From Bacteroidia bacterium (lineage in GTDB: Bacteria; Bacteroidota; Bacteroidia; Cytophagales; Flammeovirgaceae): a stretch of 64,000 bases of DNA. The DNA lies in the NCBI GenBank assembly GCA_030425505.1, contig JAUIAB010000012.1, positions 36,082 to 100,081 on the forward strand, in the 5' to 3' direction. The number at the start of each line of letters is the position of its first letter. The first letter of the stretch is position 1. The notes under the pieces are model-generated. The model was given only the letters and a program-made list of their open reading frames with translations, was not told where the DNA came from and did no database searches. The translations under genes were made by a program, and so were the position numbers. Below, one piece after another: positions 8,990-16,725 of this stretch.

Positions 8990-9367
8990 ATGGATAATTT
9001 CCACATAGAAGGATCTACATATATCCCAACTATAGATTTCGACGCAGAGTCGGGGGTTTTGAATATTGAAGGGGAGTCTTATCATGAGTATACCATTGAG
9101 TTCTTTCAGCCTGTATTTGAGTGGTTAGAGAAGTTTTTATCTACTCCTGAGAGAGATGTGACTCTCAATTTTAAAATGACTTATTTTAATACCAGCTCTT
9201 CAAGACGTTTTTTAGAAATTCTTACTATGCTTGAAGACTACCAGTTTGATAATAACGGTAATGTTGAGATAAATTGGTATTATGAAGAAAGTGATATTGA
9301 TATGGAAGAAAGTGGTGAGGAATACTCTGATGATGTTGACTTACCTTTTAATTTAATCCCTTATTAG
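8990..9367 (+). CDS. siaC: SiaC-family regulatory phosphoprotein
   Basis: A 125-residue protein of the SiaC (DUF1987) family, the target of SiaB. The phosphoacceptor region is intact: KMTYFNTSSSRRFLEIL, in which the Thr of NTSSS is residue 68, the same number as the phosphorylated Thr68 known in P. aeruginosa SiaC. The tail is acidic. The gene sits 2 bp after siaB. With no diguanylate cyclase nearby, the downstream target here is unknown; the SpoIIE-type phosphatase at 23.4-25.5 kb is a candidate antagonist of SiaB. Confidence 0.88.
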   Translation: MDNFHIEGSTYIPTIDFDAESGVLNIEGESYHEYTIEFFQPVFEWLEKFLSTPERDVTLNFKMTYFNTSSSRRFLEILTMLEDYQFDNNGNVEINWYYEESDIDMEESGEEYSDDVDLPFNLIPY

Positions 9368-9374
9368 CGGTCGT

Positions 9375-9860
9375 TTGAAAATTTTTCTCTCTATTTTCTT
9401 TGTTCTTTTTATTTCCAGCTTTTCTAATGCTCAAAAGTATTTAGTGCTTGACAAGTATGGCAAAAAGCGCATAAAACTTCAAGAAGGGGATAATGTAATC
9501 TATACCCTTAAAAGTGAAAGTTATAGGTTTTACGATCATATAAGAAGCTTGAAAGATTCTACGGTATTATTTACCAACCAACCTTATGAGCTAAGATTAG
9601 ATGAGTTTGATACTTTTTATTTTAAAAGGAATATCTCTTCCATAAGAAAAGGACTTTCTTTTATTTCGGTAGGTTTTTTAGCTACTTCTCTTATAGATAT
9701 TTCAATAAAAGATTTGGAAAACTACAATGCTAGAGATGGATTTATTATTGGTGGGAGTTTATTTGCTATAGGGCAACTTTTGAGGGCAATTCAATGGAAA
9801 AAGTTTAAGCTTAGAAGCAATGCTAGAATTAGAATCTTAGATACTACTTTTAAAAAGTAA
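9375..9860 (+). CDS. exported or membrane-anchored hypothetical protein
   Basis: A 161-residue protein starting at TTG (9375), 7 bp after siaC, so it may belong to the siaBC operon. It has a signal peptide (IFLSIFFVLFISSFSNAQ), a beta-rich domain (residues about 20-95) and two hydrophobic stretches (about 95-115 and 125-140, FIIGGSLFAIGQLLRAI) that could be membrane segments. No family is recognised. The operon position suggests, but does not prove, a link to the SiaB/SiaC switch. Confidence 0.65.
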   Translation: MKIFLSIFFVLFISSFSNAQKYLVLDKYGKKRIKLQEGDNVIYTLKSESYRFYDHIRSLKDSTVLFTNQPYELRLDEFDTFYFKRNISSIRKGLSFISVGFLATSLIDISIKDLENYNARDGFIIGGSLFAIGQLLRAIQWKKFKLRSNARIRILDTTFKK

Positions 9861-9874
9861 AAATATTTCTAAGT

Positions 9875-10765
9875 TTGATTTCTCCAGAAAAAACGCCCCT
9901 CGTAGAAATAAAAAGTGATCTTACCGAAAAGGCAGGGGTAAAGCTTCTAATTAAAAGGGAAGACTTGAACAATAAGCTAGTTTCAGGAAATAAGTTGTGG
10001 AAGCTGAAATATAACCTTGAAGAAGCAAAAGCTCTTGGACATAAAATTGTCCTTACTTTTGGAGGAGCTTTTTCCAATCATTTGCTTGCAACGGCTGGGG
10101 CTGGTAAGCTAGCAGGTTTTAATACTATTGGTGTGGTAAGAGGAGAAAAACAAGACAATTTAAATCCTGTTTTGAAAAGGGTAACTGAACTGGGAATGAA
10201 GTTGCATTATGTTGATAGGTCAAACTATAGAAAGAAAATGCAGCCTCATTTTACTCAAGACCTTGAAAGAAACTTTAGAAACTTCTACCTAATTCCTGAA
10301 GGAGGATCTAATCACTTAGCAGTTAAAGGTTGCGCCGAATTTGCTCATACTTTACCAGATACGTTTGATTATTTGTGCTGCCCTTGCGGAACTGGAGGAA
10401 CAATTGCTGGTTTGGCAAAAGGCTTAGCAAACAACTCTTCTTGTAAAGTCATTGGCTTCCCTATTTTGAAGAATGCTTTTTTTTTGGAGAAAGATATTTA
10501 TAGCTTTTTGGAGGATAGTTCTTTTCAAAGAAACTGGCAACTCATTTATGATTATCACTTTGGAGGGTATGCTAAAAAGAATGATCAGCTAATAAATTTT
10601 ATACATTCTTTTTTTAAGGATTACTCAATTCCTCTGGACTGGATTTATACTGGAAAGATGATATTTGGTGTTTTTGATTTGATCGAGAAATCTTTTTTTG
10701 ATAGAGGGTCAGTTATTATTGCTGTTCATACTGGTGGAACGCAAACAGCTGGGGTTAATAGCTAA
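9875..10765 (+). CDS. PLP-dependent ACC deaminase / D-cysteine desulfhydrase family enzyme
   Basis: A 296-residue fold-type II PLP enzyme. The Schiff-base lysine is Lys40 in SGNKLWKL, the substrate loop is GGAFSNHL (63-70), and the phosphate-binding loop is GTGGT (172-176). The family includes 1-aminocyclopropane-1-carboxylate deaminase and D-cysteine desulfhydrase, and sequence alone does not separate them. The length is slightly short for the family (usually 310-340). The only good start is a TTG at 9875, 14 bp after the preceding gene. It is probably cytosolic and acts in D-amino-acid or sulfur amino-acid breakdown. Confidence 0.85.
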   Translation: MISPEKTPLVEIKSDLTEKAGVKLLIKREDLNNKLVSGNKLWKLKYNLEEAKALGHKIVLTFGGAFSNHLLATAGAGKLAGFNTIGVVRGEKQDNLNPVLKRVTELGMKLHYVDRSNYRKKMQPHFTQDLERNFRNFYLIPEGGSNHLAVKGCAEFAHTLPDTFDYLCCPCGTGGTIAGLAKGLANNSSCKVIGFPILKNAFFLEKDIYSFLEDSSFQRNWQLIYDYHFGGYAKKNDQLINFIHSFFKDYSIPLDWIYTGKMIFGVFDLIEKSFFDRGSVIIAVHTGGTQTAGVNS

Positions 10766-11157
10766 TGCGATAGTGAGAGTAATGTGCTAATATGATAATT
10801 AGGTTAATGTATTAATGAAATATGTAGTAAATCTGCTTGTCTCTGTTTTCACCCATACTGTGCCTCTGGTTTTTAAAATAAATCACTTCTTTGCGAGATC
10901 AATTTACAAGTTATCTTTAATCGTGCTAAAAGCATGATCAGCACCCTTGGCTAAGAGGGTAAGCCAAAGACCGAGGGGATTAGTAGGGTTGGTTCTGGCT
11001 TTGGCACCCGGGATGAGCTTTGCGAAAGGGTGCCCTATTTTTTCAAACCAAATTTGCTCGCTTCTTCAGGAAGAAAAATTTCATTTTATTTCGCAAGGGT
11101 TATTAATTGTAATCTCTTATTTTTGGGTTTTTAAAAGATTTGTAAAGAAAGAAGTAT
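10766..11157. other. intergenic region with repeat copy A
   Basis: This 392-bp gap holds no convincing gene. Positions 10785-10825 are a degenerate run of TAAT-containing octamers (ctaatatg, ataattag, gttaatgt, attaatga). A small hairpin (cgtgct / agcatg around 10922-10936) leads directly into repeat copy A at 10941-11036. The last 120 bp before pdhC are AT-rich and should hold its promoter. A 78-codon frame through the repeat (10947-11183) is not credible: it is mostly translated repeat. Confidence 0.6.
10941..11036 (+). repeat. structured dispersed repeat, copy A (~95 bp family)
   Basis: One of four copies in this window (also 29096-29185, 35113-35207 and 47961-48056). Ends are complementary: gcaccctt (10941-10948) with aagggtgc (11026-11033). 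Inside, gggt + 2-nt bulge + gccaaag (10957-10969) pairs with ctttggc + accc (10999-11009). The loop begins accg and contains gatt and ggg, as in the other copies. Base pairs differ from other copies in a compensatory way (gggt/accc here, ggct/agcc in C and D). The GC-rich element is unlike its AT-rich surroundings. It is not coding. Function unknown. Confidence 0.85.
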
Positions 11158-12765
11158 ATGGCGAAAGTTGTAAGAATGCCTAAGATGACGGATAGTATGG
11201 ATGAGGGGACTTTGGTGAAGTGGCATAAGAAGGTAGGAGATTCTATTAAGTCTGGGGATATTATTGCCGAAATAGAAACAGATAAAGCGGTGATGGATTT
11301 TGAAGCAGATGAGGAGCTGGAGGGGAATTTGTTGCACATTGGAGTTAATGAAGGGGATAGTGTGCCCATAGATAAGTTAATCGCTATTATAGGTAAGAAG
11401 GGAGAATCTTTTGAGGCATTATTAAAAGATGATGAAGGTGACTCGAGCAAAAGTAAGTCAGAAAGTATAAAGGAAAAGCAAGAGTTTTCTAGTGATGATC
11501 AAGGTGAAAGTAGTGTCAAAGCTATAAAAATGCCAAAAATGACGGACAGTATGGATGAAGGGACTTTGGTGAAGTGGCATAAGAAGGTAGGGGATTCTAT
11601 TAAGTCTGGGGATATTGTTGCCGAGATAGAAACGGATAAGGCTACAATGGATTTTGAAGCAGATGAAGAACTTGAAGGTATGTTATTGTATATTGGTGTG
11701 GATGAAGGAGATAGCGTACCTGTTGATAAGCTTATTGCTGTAATTGGTAATAAAGGAGATAGTTTTGAGCATTTGCTTAAAGGAGCTGATAACTCAAGCA
11801 GTGCTTCTTCAGAAACTTCCTCCTCAGAAGCTAGTAGTACTTCTAGTAAAACTGATATTACTACTAATAAAAAAGAGGTGAGTACTGGTGTAAGCTCTAA
11901 TGAGAATGGTAGAATCAAAGCTTCTCCTTTGGCAAAAAGACTTGCTGAGGAAAAAGGATATGATCTGTCTCAGATTAATGGTAGTGGAGAAAATGGAAGG
12001 ATTGTAAAAAGGGATATTGAAGCGTTTGAACCATCTGCTGTTGAGACTTCAAGTTCAAGTGCCATGCCTTCTATTGCAGGAGAAGAGTCTTATCAAGATA
12101 TGAAGGTCTCTCAAATGAGAGGTGTTATTGCCAAAAGGCTTGCTGAAAGTAAGTATTCGGCGCCACATTTCTATCTCACTATTAATGTAGATATGGATAG
12201 AGCAATAGAGATTAGGAAAAGACTTAATGAAACTTCTCCTGTGAAGCTTTCTTTTAATGATTTGGTTATTAAAGCAACTGCTATGGCATTGAGAAAGAAC
12301 CCAAAAGTTAATGCTTCCTGGCTAGGAGATAAGATAAGACAGTATAATCATATCCATATTGGGATGGCAGTAGCAATTGAAGATGGACTTATTGTTCCTG
12401 TCATTCGCTTTGCCGATGCTAAGTCTCTTTCTCAAATATCGAAGGATGCTAAGTCTCTAGGGCAAAAAGCAAAGGAGAGGAAACTGCAACCTGCTGAGTG
12501 GGAAGGTAATACATTTACTATTTCCAATTTGGGCATGTTTGGTATTGATTCTTTTACTGCTATTATTAATCCTCCTGATGCTTGTATTCTAGCTGTTGGA
12601 GGAATAAGTCAAGTCCCTGTGGTAAAAAATGGAGAGCTTGTCCCTGGTAATGTTATGAAGTTGACTCTATCTTGTGACCATAGGGTTGTTGATGGTGCTG
12701 TTGGTTCAGCGTTTATGCAAACGCTTAAGGCTTATTTGGAAGATCCAGTGCAGATGTTGGTTTAG
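11158..12765 (+). CDS. pdhC: dihydrolipoamide acetyltransferase (E2 of pyruvate dehydrogenase), two lipoyl domains
   Basis: E2 moves acetyl groups from the E1 decarboxylase to CoA. Two lipoyl domains (about residues 2-78 and 122-198) each carry the lipoylated lysine in ETDKA (Lys43 and Lys161). Ser/Glu-rich linkers follow, then a peripheral-subunit-binding domain (KASPLAKRLAEEKGYDL, about 255-290) and the catalytic domain with HRVVDG (His508, Asp512). The lipoyl domains are nearly identical at DNA level, pointing to recent duplication or gene conversion. Genes for E1 and E3 are not adjacent. The 535-residue length fits Bacteroidota E2 proteins. Assignment to pyruvate rather than another 2-oxoacid is likely but not proven. 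Confidence 0.92.
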   Translation: MAKVVRMPKMTDSMDEGTLVKWHKKVGDSIKSGDIIAEIETDKAVMDFEADEELEGNLLHIGVNEGDSVPIDKLIAIIGKKGESFEALLKDDEGDSSKSKSESIKEKQEFSSDDQGESSVKAIKMPKMTDSMDEGTLVKWHKKVGDSIKSGDIVAEIETDKATMDFEADEELEGMLLYIGVDEGDSVPVDKLIAVIGNKGDSFEHLLKGADNSSSASSETSSSEASSTSSKTDITTNKKEVSTGVSSNENGRIKASPLAKRLAEEKGYDLSQINGSGENGRIVKRDIEAFEPSAVETSSSSAMPSIAGEESYQDMKVSQMRGVIAKRLAESKYSAPHFYLTINVDMDRAIEIRKRLNETSPVKLSFNDLVIKATAMALRKNPKVNASWLGDKIRQYNHIHIGMAVAIEDGLIVPVIRFADAKSLSQISKDAKSLGQKAKERKLQPAEWEGNTFTISNLGMFGIDSFTAIINPPDACILAVGGISQVPVVKNGELVPGNVMKLTLSCDHRVVDGAVGSAFMQTLKAYLEDPVQMLV

Positions 12766-12849
12766 TCTTCGGAAAGTATTTTTAAACTTTTAGGGTTCAA
12801 TTAATCTATCATTTGTATTAAAATTTATCCTAACAAGGAATAGTATTGC

Positions 12850-13824
12850 ATGCTTAATATTACAGAAGCAAAAGAGCTAGTTGAAAAAACTCTTAGTGAA
12901 ATCCCTGAAAAAGATCAGCCTAATAATCTTTACGAGCCTATACGATATATTCTTTCTCTTGGGGGAAAAAGGGTAAGACCGTTGTTAACTCTTTTAGGTT
13001 GCTTTGCTTATTCAGACGATTATAAGAAAGCTTTGCATCCTTCTATTGCTGTGGAGTTGTTTCATAATTTCACTTTGGTACATGATGATATTATGGATCA
13101 AGCTCCTTTAAGAAGAGGCAAGAAAACGATTCATCAAAAGTGGTCTGAAAGTATAGGCATTCTTTCAGGTGATGCAACCCTTGTTTTGGCCTACCAGAAT
13201 TTGATCAAGGGATTGAACCCTGAGTTATTTATCAAGATTTTTTCCAGATTTAATGAAATAGCATTAGAGGTTTGCGAAGGTCAACAATTGGATATGGATT
13301 TCGAGCTGATAAGTCAGGTGACTGAAGAGGAGTATATTTCTATGATTTCTCTTAAAACAGCTGTATTGCTGGGTTTTAGTTTTGAGATGGGAGCTTTAAT
13401 TGGCGGTGCTTCTCAGGCGGATGCTGAAAAGATGTTCTGGTTTGGTAAGAATATTGGAATATCTTTCCAGCTTAAAGATGATTTTTTGGATGTTTACGGA
13501 GATCCTGAAAAGTTTGGTAAAAAAAAGGGAGGAGATATCTTGGCGAATAAAAAAACTATTTTGTTTATTGAAGCTTTGCAAAGAGCTTCTCCAACCCAAA
13601 AAGAGAGTCTCTTGAAACTTTATTCTGCTGGAGGTGAGCAAGTTAAAAAAGTAGATGAAGTCACTCAAATCTTTGATGAGTTGAATGTAAAAGCCTGTGT
13701 TTTTGATCTCATAGAAAAGTATTACCGACTTGGAATTAGTGAGTTACATTCTACTTCTATCCAAAAGGATAAAAAAGATTTTCTAATTCAGTTTGTTAAC
13801 GATTTAGGTAATAGAGTGAGTTAA
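12850..13824 (+). CDS. polyprenyl diphosphate synthase (trans-isoprenyl synthase family)
   Basis: A 324-residue all-helical prenyltransferase that adds isopentenyl diphosphate units to an allylic primer to build the side chain of menaquinone or a related long prenyl chain. Both aspartate-rich motifs are present: HDDIMD (78-83, followed by RRG) and KDDFLD (209-214). The residues before the first motif (LVHDD, FHNFTL) are bulky but not enough to fix chain length. The GGKRVRP substrate motif is at residues 38-44. It is transcribed in the same direction as pdhC after 84 bp, and convergent with the tolC gene. Confidence 0.92.
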   Translation: MLNITEAKELVEKTLSEIPEKDQPNNLYEPIRYILSLGGKRVRPLLTLLGCFAYSDDYKKALHPSIAVELFHNFTLVHDDIMDQAPLRRGKKTIHQKWSESIGILSGDATLVLAYQNLIKGLNPELFIKIFSRFNEIALEVCEGQQLDMDFELISQVTEEEYISMISLKTAVLLGFSFEMGALIGGASQADAEKMFWFGKNIGISFQLKDDFLDVYGDPEKFGKKKGGDILANKKTILFIEALQRASPTQKESLLKLYSAGGEQVKKVDEVTQIFDELNVKACVFDLIEKYYRLGISELHSTSIQKDKKDFLIQFVNDLGNRVS

Positions 13825-13835
13825 AATATTTTTTC

Positions 13836-15257
13836 CTAAAATCCCCAATCGTTTTTAACCCAACGCATGCCTGCTTTGGATTTAAAGATCTTAAACTGTA
13901 ACTCTAAAAGTTTAACCTTAGCTTTTATAAGAGCTTGTTGCCTATAGTTAATCAAAAAAACGGAACTCTCCCCTATTTCAAACTTTCTTTGTTCTGCCTG
14001 TGTCATTCTTTGATAGTTATTTACATTATCACTTGCTGTAGTAATTTGGTTTGTCAGGTTGCCAACCTCATTTTCATAGGAAAGAAGCTTGTTGGTTAGT
14101 GCCAGCTTCTTTTGATCATAAACAAGAATTGTACTCTTCCAATCGTATTTTGCCTGTTTTAAGCTATTTCTTTCATTTCTAAGAAAAAGAGAGGATTTAA
14201 AGTTTAGTTTTAAAACAGAGTTTTCGTCTAATTTTGATCTTTCATAGTTAAAGTCAGGATCATTTAGCCAACTGTAGGATAGATCTATTTTGGGCTTAAT
14301 TAGTTCACGATAAAGTTTTGTTTTTATCTCATATTGCGCTTGTTTTTGCTCATTAATTTTTAACTCTGGATTATTAGAAATCCATTCATCTATTTGATTA
14401 TCAGAAATTTGAAGAGAAATATTTAAAAAATTATTGTTTTGAACTTCATTTAACCTTTGCGGCTCTACATCAAGGTTTATTATTAGTGGTTCTGCATTTT
14501 CACTCCATAGAAAGTTAGAAAGTTCTAGGGCTTTGTTTCTATAATTTAGCTCTGCTTGAGAAAGATTTAGTTTTTGGTTTTGAACTTGTATTAGTGCTTC
14601 GACTGTATCAATAGCTGGTTTATCTCCCTGAATGAAGCTTTGCCTTACATTACTAAACTGACTTTCAGATAGGTCTAGTGCTTCTTTGTAAACTTCTCTT
14701 GTCTCTCTAGCAATAACTAAGTCAAAATAAGCTATGGATGCTTCCAGCAAGAGGTCATTTATCATTTTATCTCTCATTGCCTCTGAAAGTTTTGCCATAG
14801 CTTTAGCTGTATTGAGTTCTGCTCTTCTTTTGTCAAAAAGAAGTCCTTCTCCTAGAGGCACTGTGATTTCAGCTGAGATAAGACCGTTTTCAGGAGTATA
14901 TAACTCGGGATTTAAAAAATCTCCTCTTGCTTCTTTGTATGATAGCTTAAAAGAAGGACCAAAGTAACTATATACTTTTGTACCTGCTTCTAGTACAGAA
15001 AAATAGCTCTTTTTATCAAAGTTTTTCTCTCGAAAAGAGGCATATGCCTGAGGGTCAAATAAGCCTCGAGTGCCAGACAAACCAGCATTTGCAGAAAGTG
15101 CTTGCAAGTTAGCCTGCCTTGAGTAAGGATGGTATTCTATTACATAAAAAAGAAAGTCTTCAAATTCTAAAATTTTTCTATAAACAATAGAGTCCTGAGA
15201 AACCCCATCTGAGATTCTAAGAAGAAATAATAAAAAGAAGAAAACTAGTTTTCTCAT
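13836..15257 (-). CDS. TolC-family outer-membrane efflux protein
   Basis: A 473-residue exported protein with a signal peptide (KLVFFFLLFLLRISDGVSQ) followed by long amphipathic helices with a repeated coiled-coil pattern, two related halves, and a fairly conserved segment (ALIQVQNQKLNLSQAELNYR) as in TolC proteins. It should form the trimeric outer-membrane duct for the HlyD/ABC pair encoded upstream in the same operon. The 83-bp gap before it is occupied by a leader element that is also found upstream of the superoxide dismutase gene at 30.5 kb. Confidence 0.85.
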   Translation of the reverse strand: MRKLVFFFLLFLLRISDGVSQDSIVYRKILEFEDFLFYVIEYHPYSRQANLQALSANAGLSGTRGLFDPQAYASFREKNFDKKSYFSVLEAGTKVYSYFGPSFKLSYKEARGDFLNPELYTPENGLISAEITVPLGEGLLFDKRRAELNTAKAMAKLSEAMRDKMINDLLLEASIAYFDLVIARETREVYKEALDLSESQFSNVRQSFIQGDKPAIDTVEALIQVQNQKLNLSQAELNYRNKALELSNFLWSENAEPLIINLDVEPQRLNEVQNNNFLNISLQISDNQIDEWISNNPELKINEQKQAQYEIKTKLYRELIKPKIDLSYSWLNDPDFNYERSKLDENSVLKLNFKSSLFLRNERNSLKQAKYDWKSTILVYDQKKLALTNKLLSYENEVGNLTNQITTASDNVNNYQRMTQAEQRKFEIGESSVFLINYRQQALIKAKVKLLELQFKIFKSKAGMRWVKNDWGF

Positions 15258-15344
15258 CTGTTAAAATTTGTAATTTGCTTAGAACACATCTTAATCATTG
15301 CTTTGTATGTGCTTCGATTTTAAATCAGACATGGTCCGTCTCAT
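15258..15344 (-). repeat. leader element with 17-aa mini-ORF, copy 1 (upstream of tolC)
   Basis: Read on the minus strand, an ATG at 15344 opens an 18-codon frame (MRRTMSDLKSKHIQSND, stop at 15291-15293), followed by 33 nt up to the tolC ATG. The same arrangement occurs at 30404-30500. The two mini-ORFs agree at 47 of 54 bases; all seven differences are transitions and six change the amino acid. Homology starts at the mini-ORF ATG and ends at the downstream start codon. Here the mini-ORF ATG overlaps the hlyD stop (ATGA), which would allow coupled translation. A hairpin cggac/gtctg sits in the first third. Whether it acts as peptide, RNA or DNA is unknown. Confidence 0.6.
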
Positions 15345-16705
15345 TTCTTTTTTCTCTTATCTTTTGTTGTTACTTTCTTTTCAGCGTGATAAAAATCGGG
15401 AGGGAATCCATTTAGTTGTCTCCAAAGCTCATACCAAACAGGCACATCTTTAAGTAAAGCTATCCCTTTAGCTCCAGATCCAACCCTTAATAATTTAGGC
15501 CATTGAAGATTAAGATCATCTTTTGGTTTAACTACTATTCTATACCTCCCATTGTCACTGATAAAATTGTCTATAGCCACTATCTCAGATCCAAAAGTAC
15601 CATAAGATACATTTGGCCAGCCTGAGAAAACAATAGCTGGCCACCCATCAAACATTAACCGAACTTCATGACCCTTTTCTAGTAACGGAACGTTAATTGG
15701 TTCAACATACAATTCTGCCGCTATTTGAAACTGGGCTGGCATAATGCTTATTATCACTTCTCCCTCTTTTATGGTCTCCCCTAATCCAACTTTAATTGCC
15801 TTTGTAATATAACCGTCTTGAGGAGCCTTTATATAATACATTTCGTTTCTCAAAGTATAGTTTTTTAGCTGATTCTCCAGTTTTGCTACAGACCCATCCG
15901 CTTCGTATTTATTTGACACTGCAGTAAACCTATCCGATGAAGCTTTAGCTATTTTATTATCGTATTCATTTCTTATTGCATTTAAATCAACTTTAGTATT
16001 AATGAGTGCATTTCTACTTGTCAAAAGCTTATTTTCACCTCCAATCATTTTTGCTTTTGCTGCCTGAAACTTGTTTTTTTTATTCTCAAGATCCGTTAAG
16101 GACTTCAAACCTTCATCATATAAGTTTTCCGTTCTTTTAAACTGTTTTTCTGCTATTTGAAAATCTATTTTGAGTGCCTCAAAGTTTATACTATCAGATT
16201 GTACTTTAAGCTGTGCTTGCTGAATATAGTTTTTAGCCTGCTGTACTTTTAATTCTTTACTTACCTTGAGAGTTTCTACTTGTTCTTTCAGAGCTGAAAC
16301 TTTCCCATTGTAAGCACCAACAGATGATTTTTTAGCATCTAATATTTCCTTTGTTCGTGCTACTAGTTCAGGGTCTAAATAATCATTTTTAATTTCTGAT
16401 ATATGAAGTATCGTATCACCTTTCTTAACATAATCGCCCTCATTTACATACCATTCTTCAATTCTACCAGATATGGCAGAGTGGATTGTATGCGGTCTTT
16501 GATTTGGTTTTAGAGATATAACTGTTCCAGTAAAGCTCACGTTTTGAGTCCACGGCAAAAAAAGAAAACCAAGAAAAACAATTAAACTTCCAATAAGAGT
16601 TCTTAGCATAGAGTCTTTCTTTTTCTTATCTTCTACCATAGAAAAAGATTTAAACTCTTTCTTGTTAACCTTATCATCAATACTATTTTCCGATATATTT
16701 AACAT
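15341..16705 (-). CDS. HlyD-family periplasmic adaptor (membrane fusion protein)
   Basis: A 454-residue membrane fusion protein: a cytosolic N-terminus, one membrane helix (about 35-55, LIGSLIVFLGFLFLPW), a lipoyl/biotinyl-like half (GRIEEWYVNEGDYVKKGD), a long coiled-coil hairpin (about 95-285, many Lys/Gln/Glu), the second lipoyl half (IKAPQDGYITKAIKVGLGETIKEG) and a beta-barrel. It should bridge the inner-membrane ABC protein and the TolC duct. The order ABC - HlyD - TolC with short gaps supports one export operon. The C-terminal stop overlaps the ATG of the leader mini-ORF. Confidence 0.88.
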   Translation of the reverse strand: MLNISENSIDDKVNKKEFKSFSMVEDKKKKDSMLRTLIGSLIVFLGFLFLPWTQNVSFTGTVISLKPNQRPHTIHSAISGRIEEWYVNEGDYVKKGDTILHISEIKNDYLDPELVARTKEILDAKKSSVGAYNGKVSALKEQVETLKVSKELKVQQAKNYIQQAQLKVQSDSINFEALKIDFQIAEKQFKRTENLYDEGLKSLTDLENKKNKFQAAKAKMIGGENKLLTSRNALINTKVDLNAIRNEYDNKIAKASSDRFTAVSNKYEADGSVAKLENQLKNYTLRNEMYYIKAPQDGYITKAIKVGLGETIKEGEVIISIMPAQFQIAAELYVEPINVPLLEKGHEVRLMFDGWPAIVFSGWPNVSYGTFGSEIVAIDNFISDNGRYRIVVKPKDDLNLQWPKLLRVGSGAKGIALLKDVPVWYELWRQLNGFPPDFYHAEKKVTTKDKRKKK

Positions 16706-16725
16706 TGTAAATACTTTTTTATAGG

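Noticed and set aside
10785..10825. Degenerate TAAT-rich octamers, with a similar run near 42330-42370
   Set aside because: Too degenerate and too AT-rich to call a repeat family from two places.
10947..11183. 78-codon plus-strand frame across repeat copy A
   Set aside because: Most of it is translated repeat; the other copies do not keep this frame, and it runs into the pdhC start.
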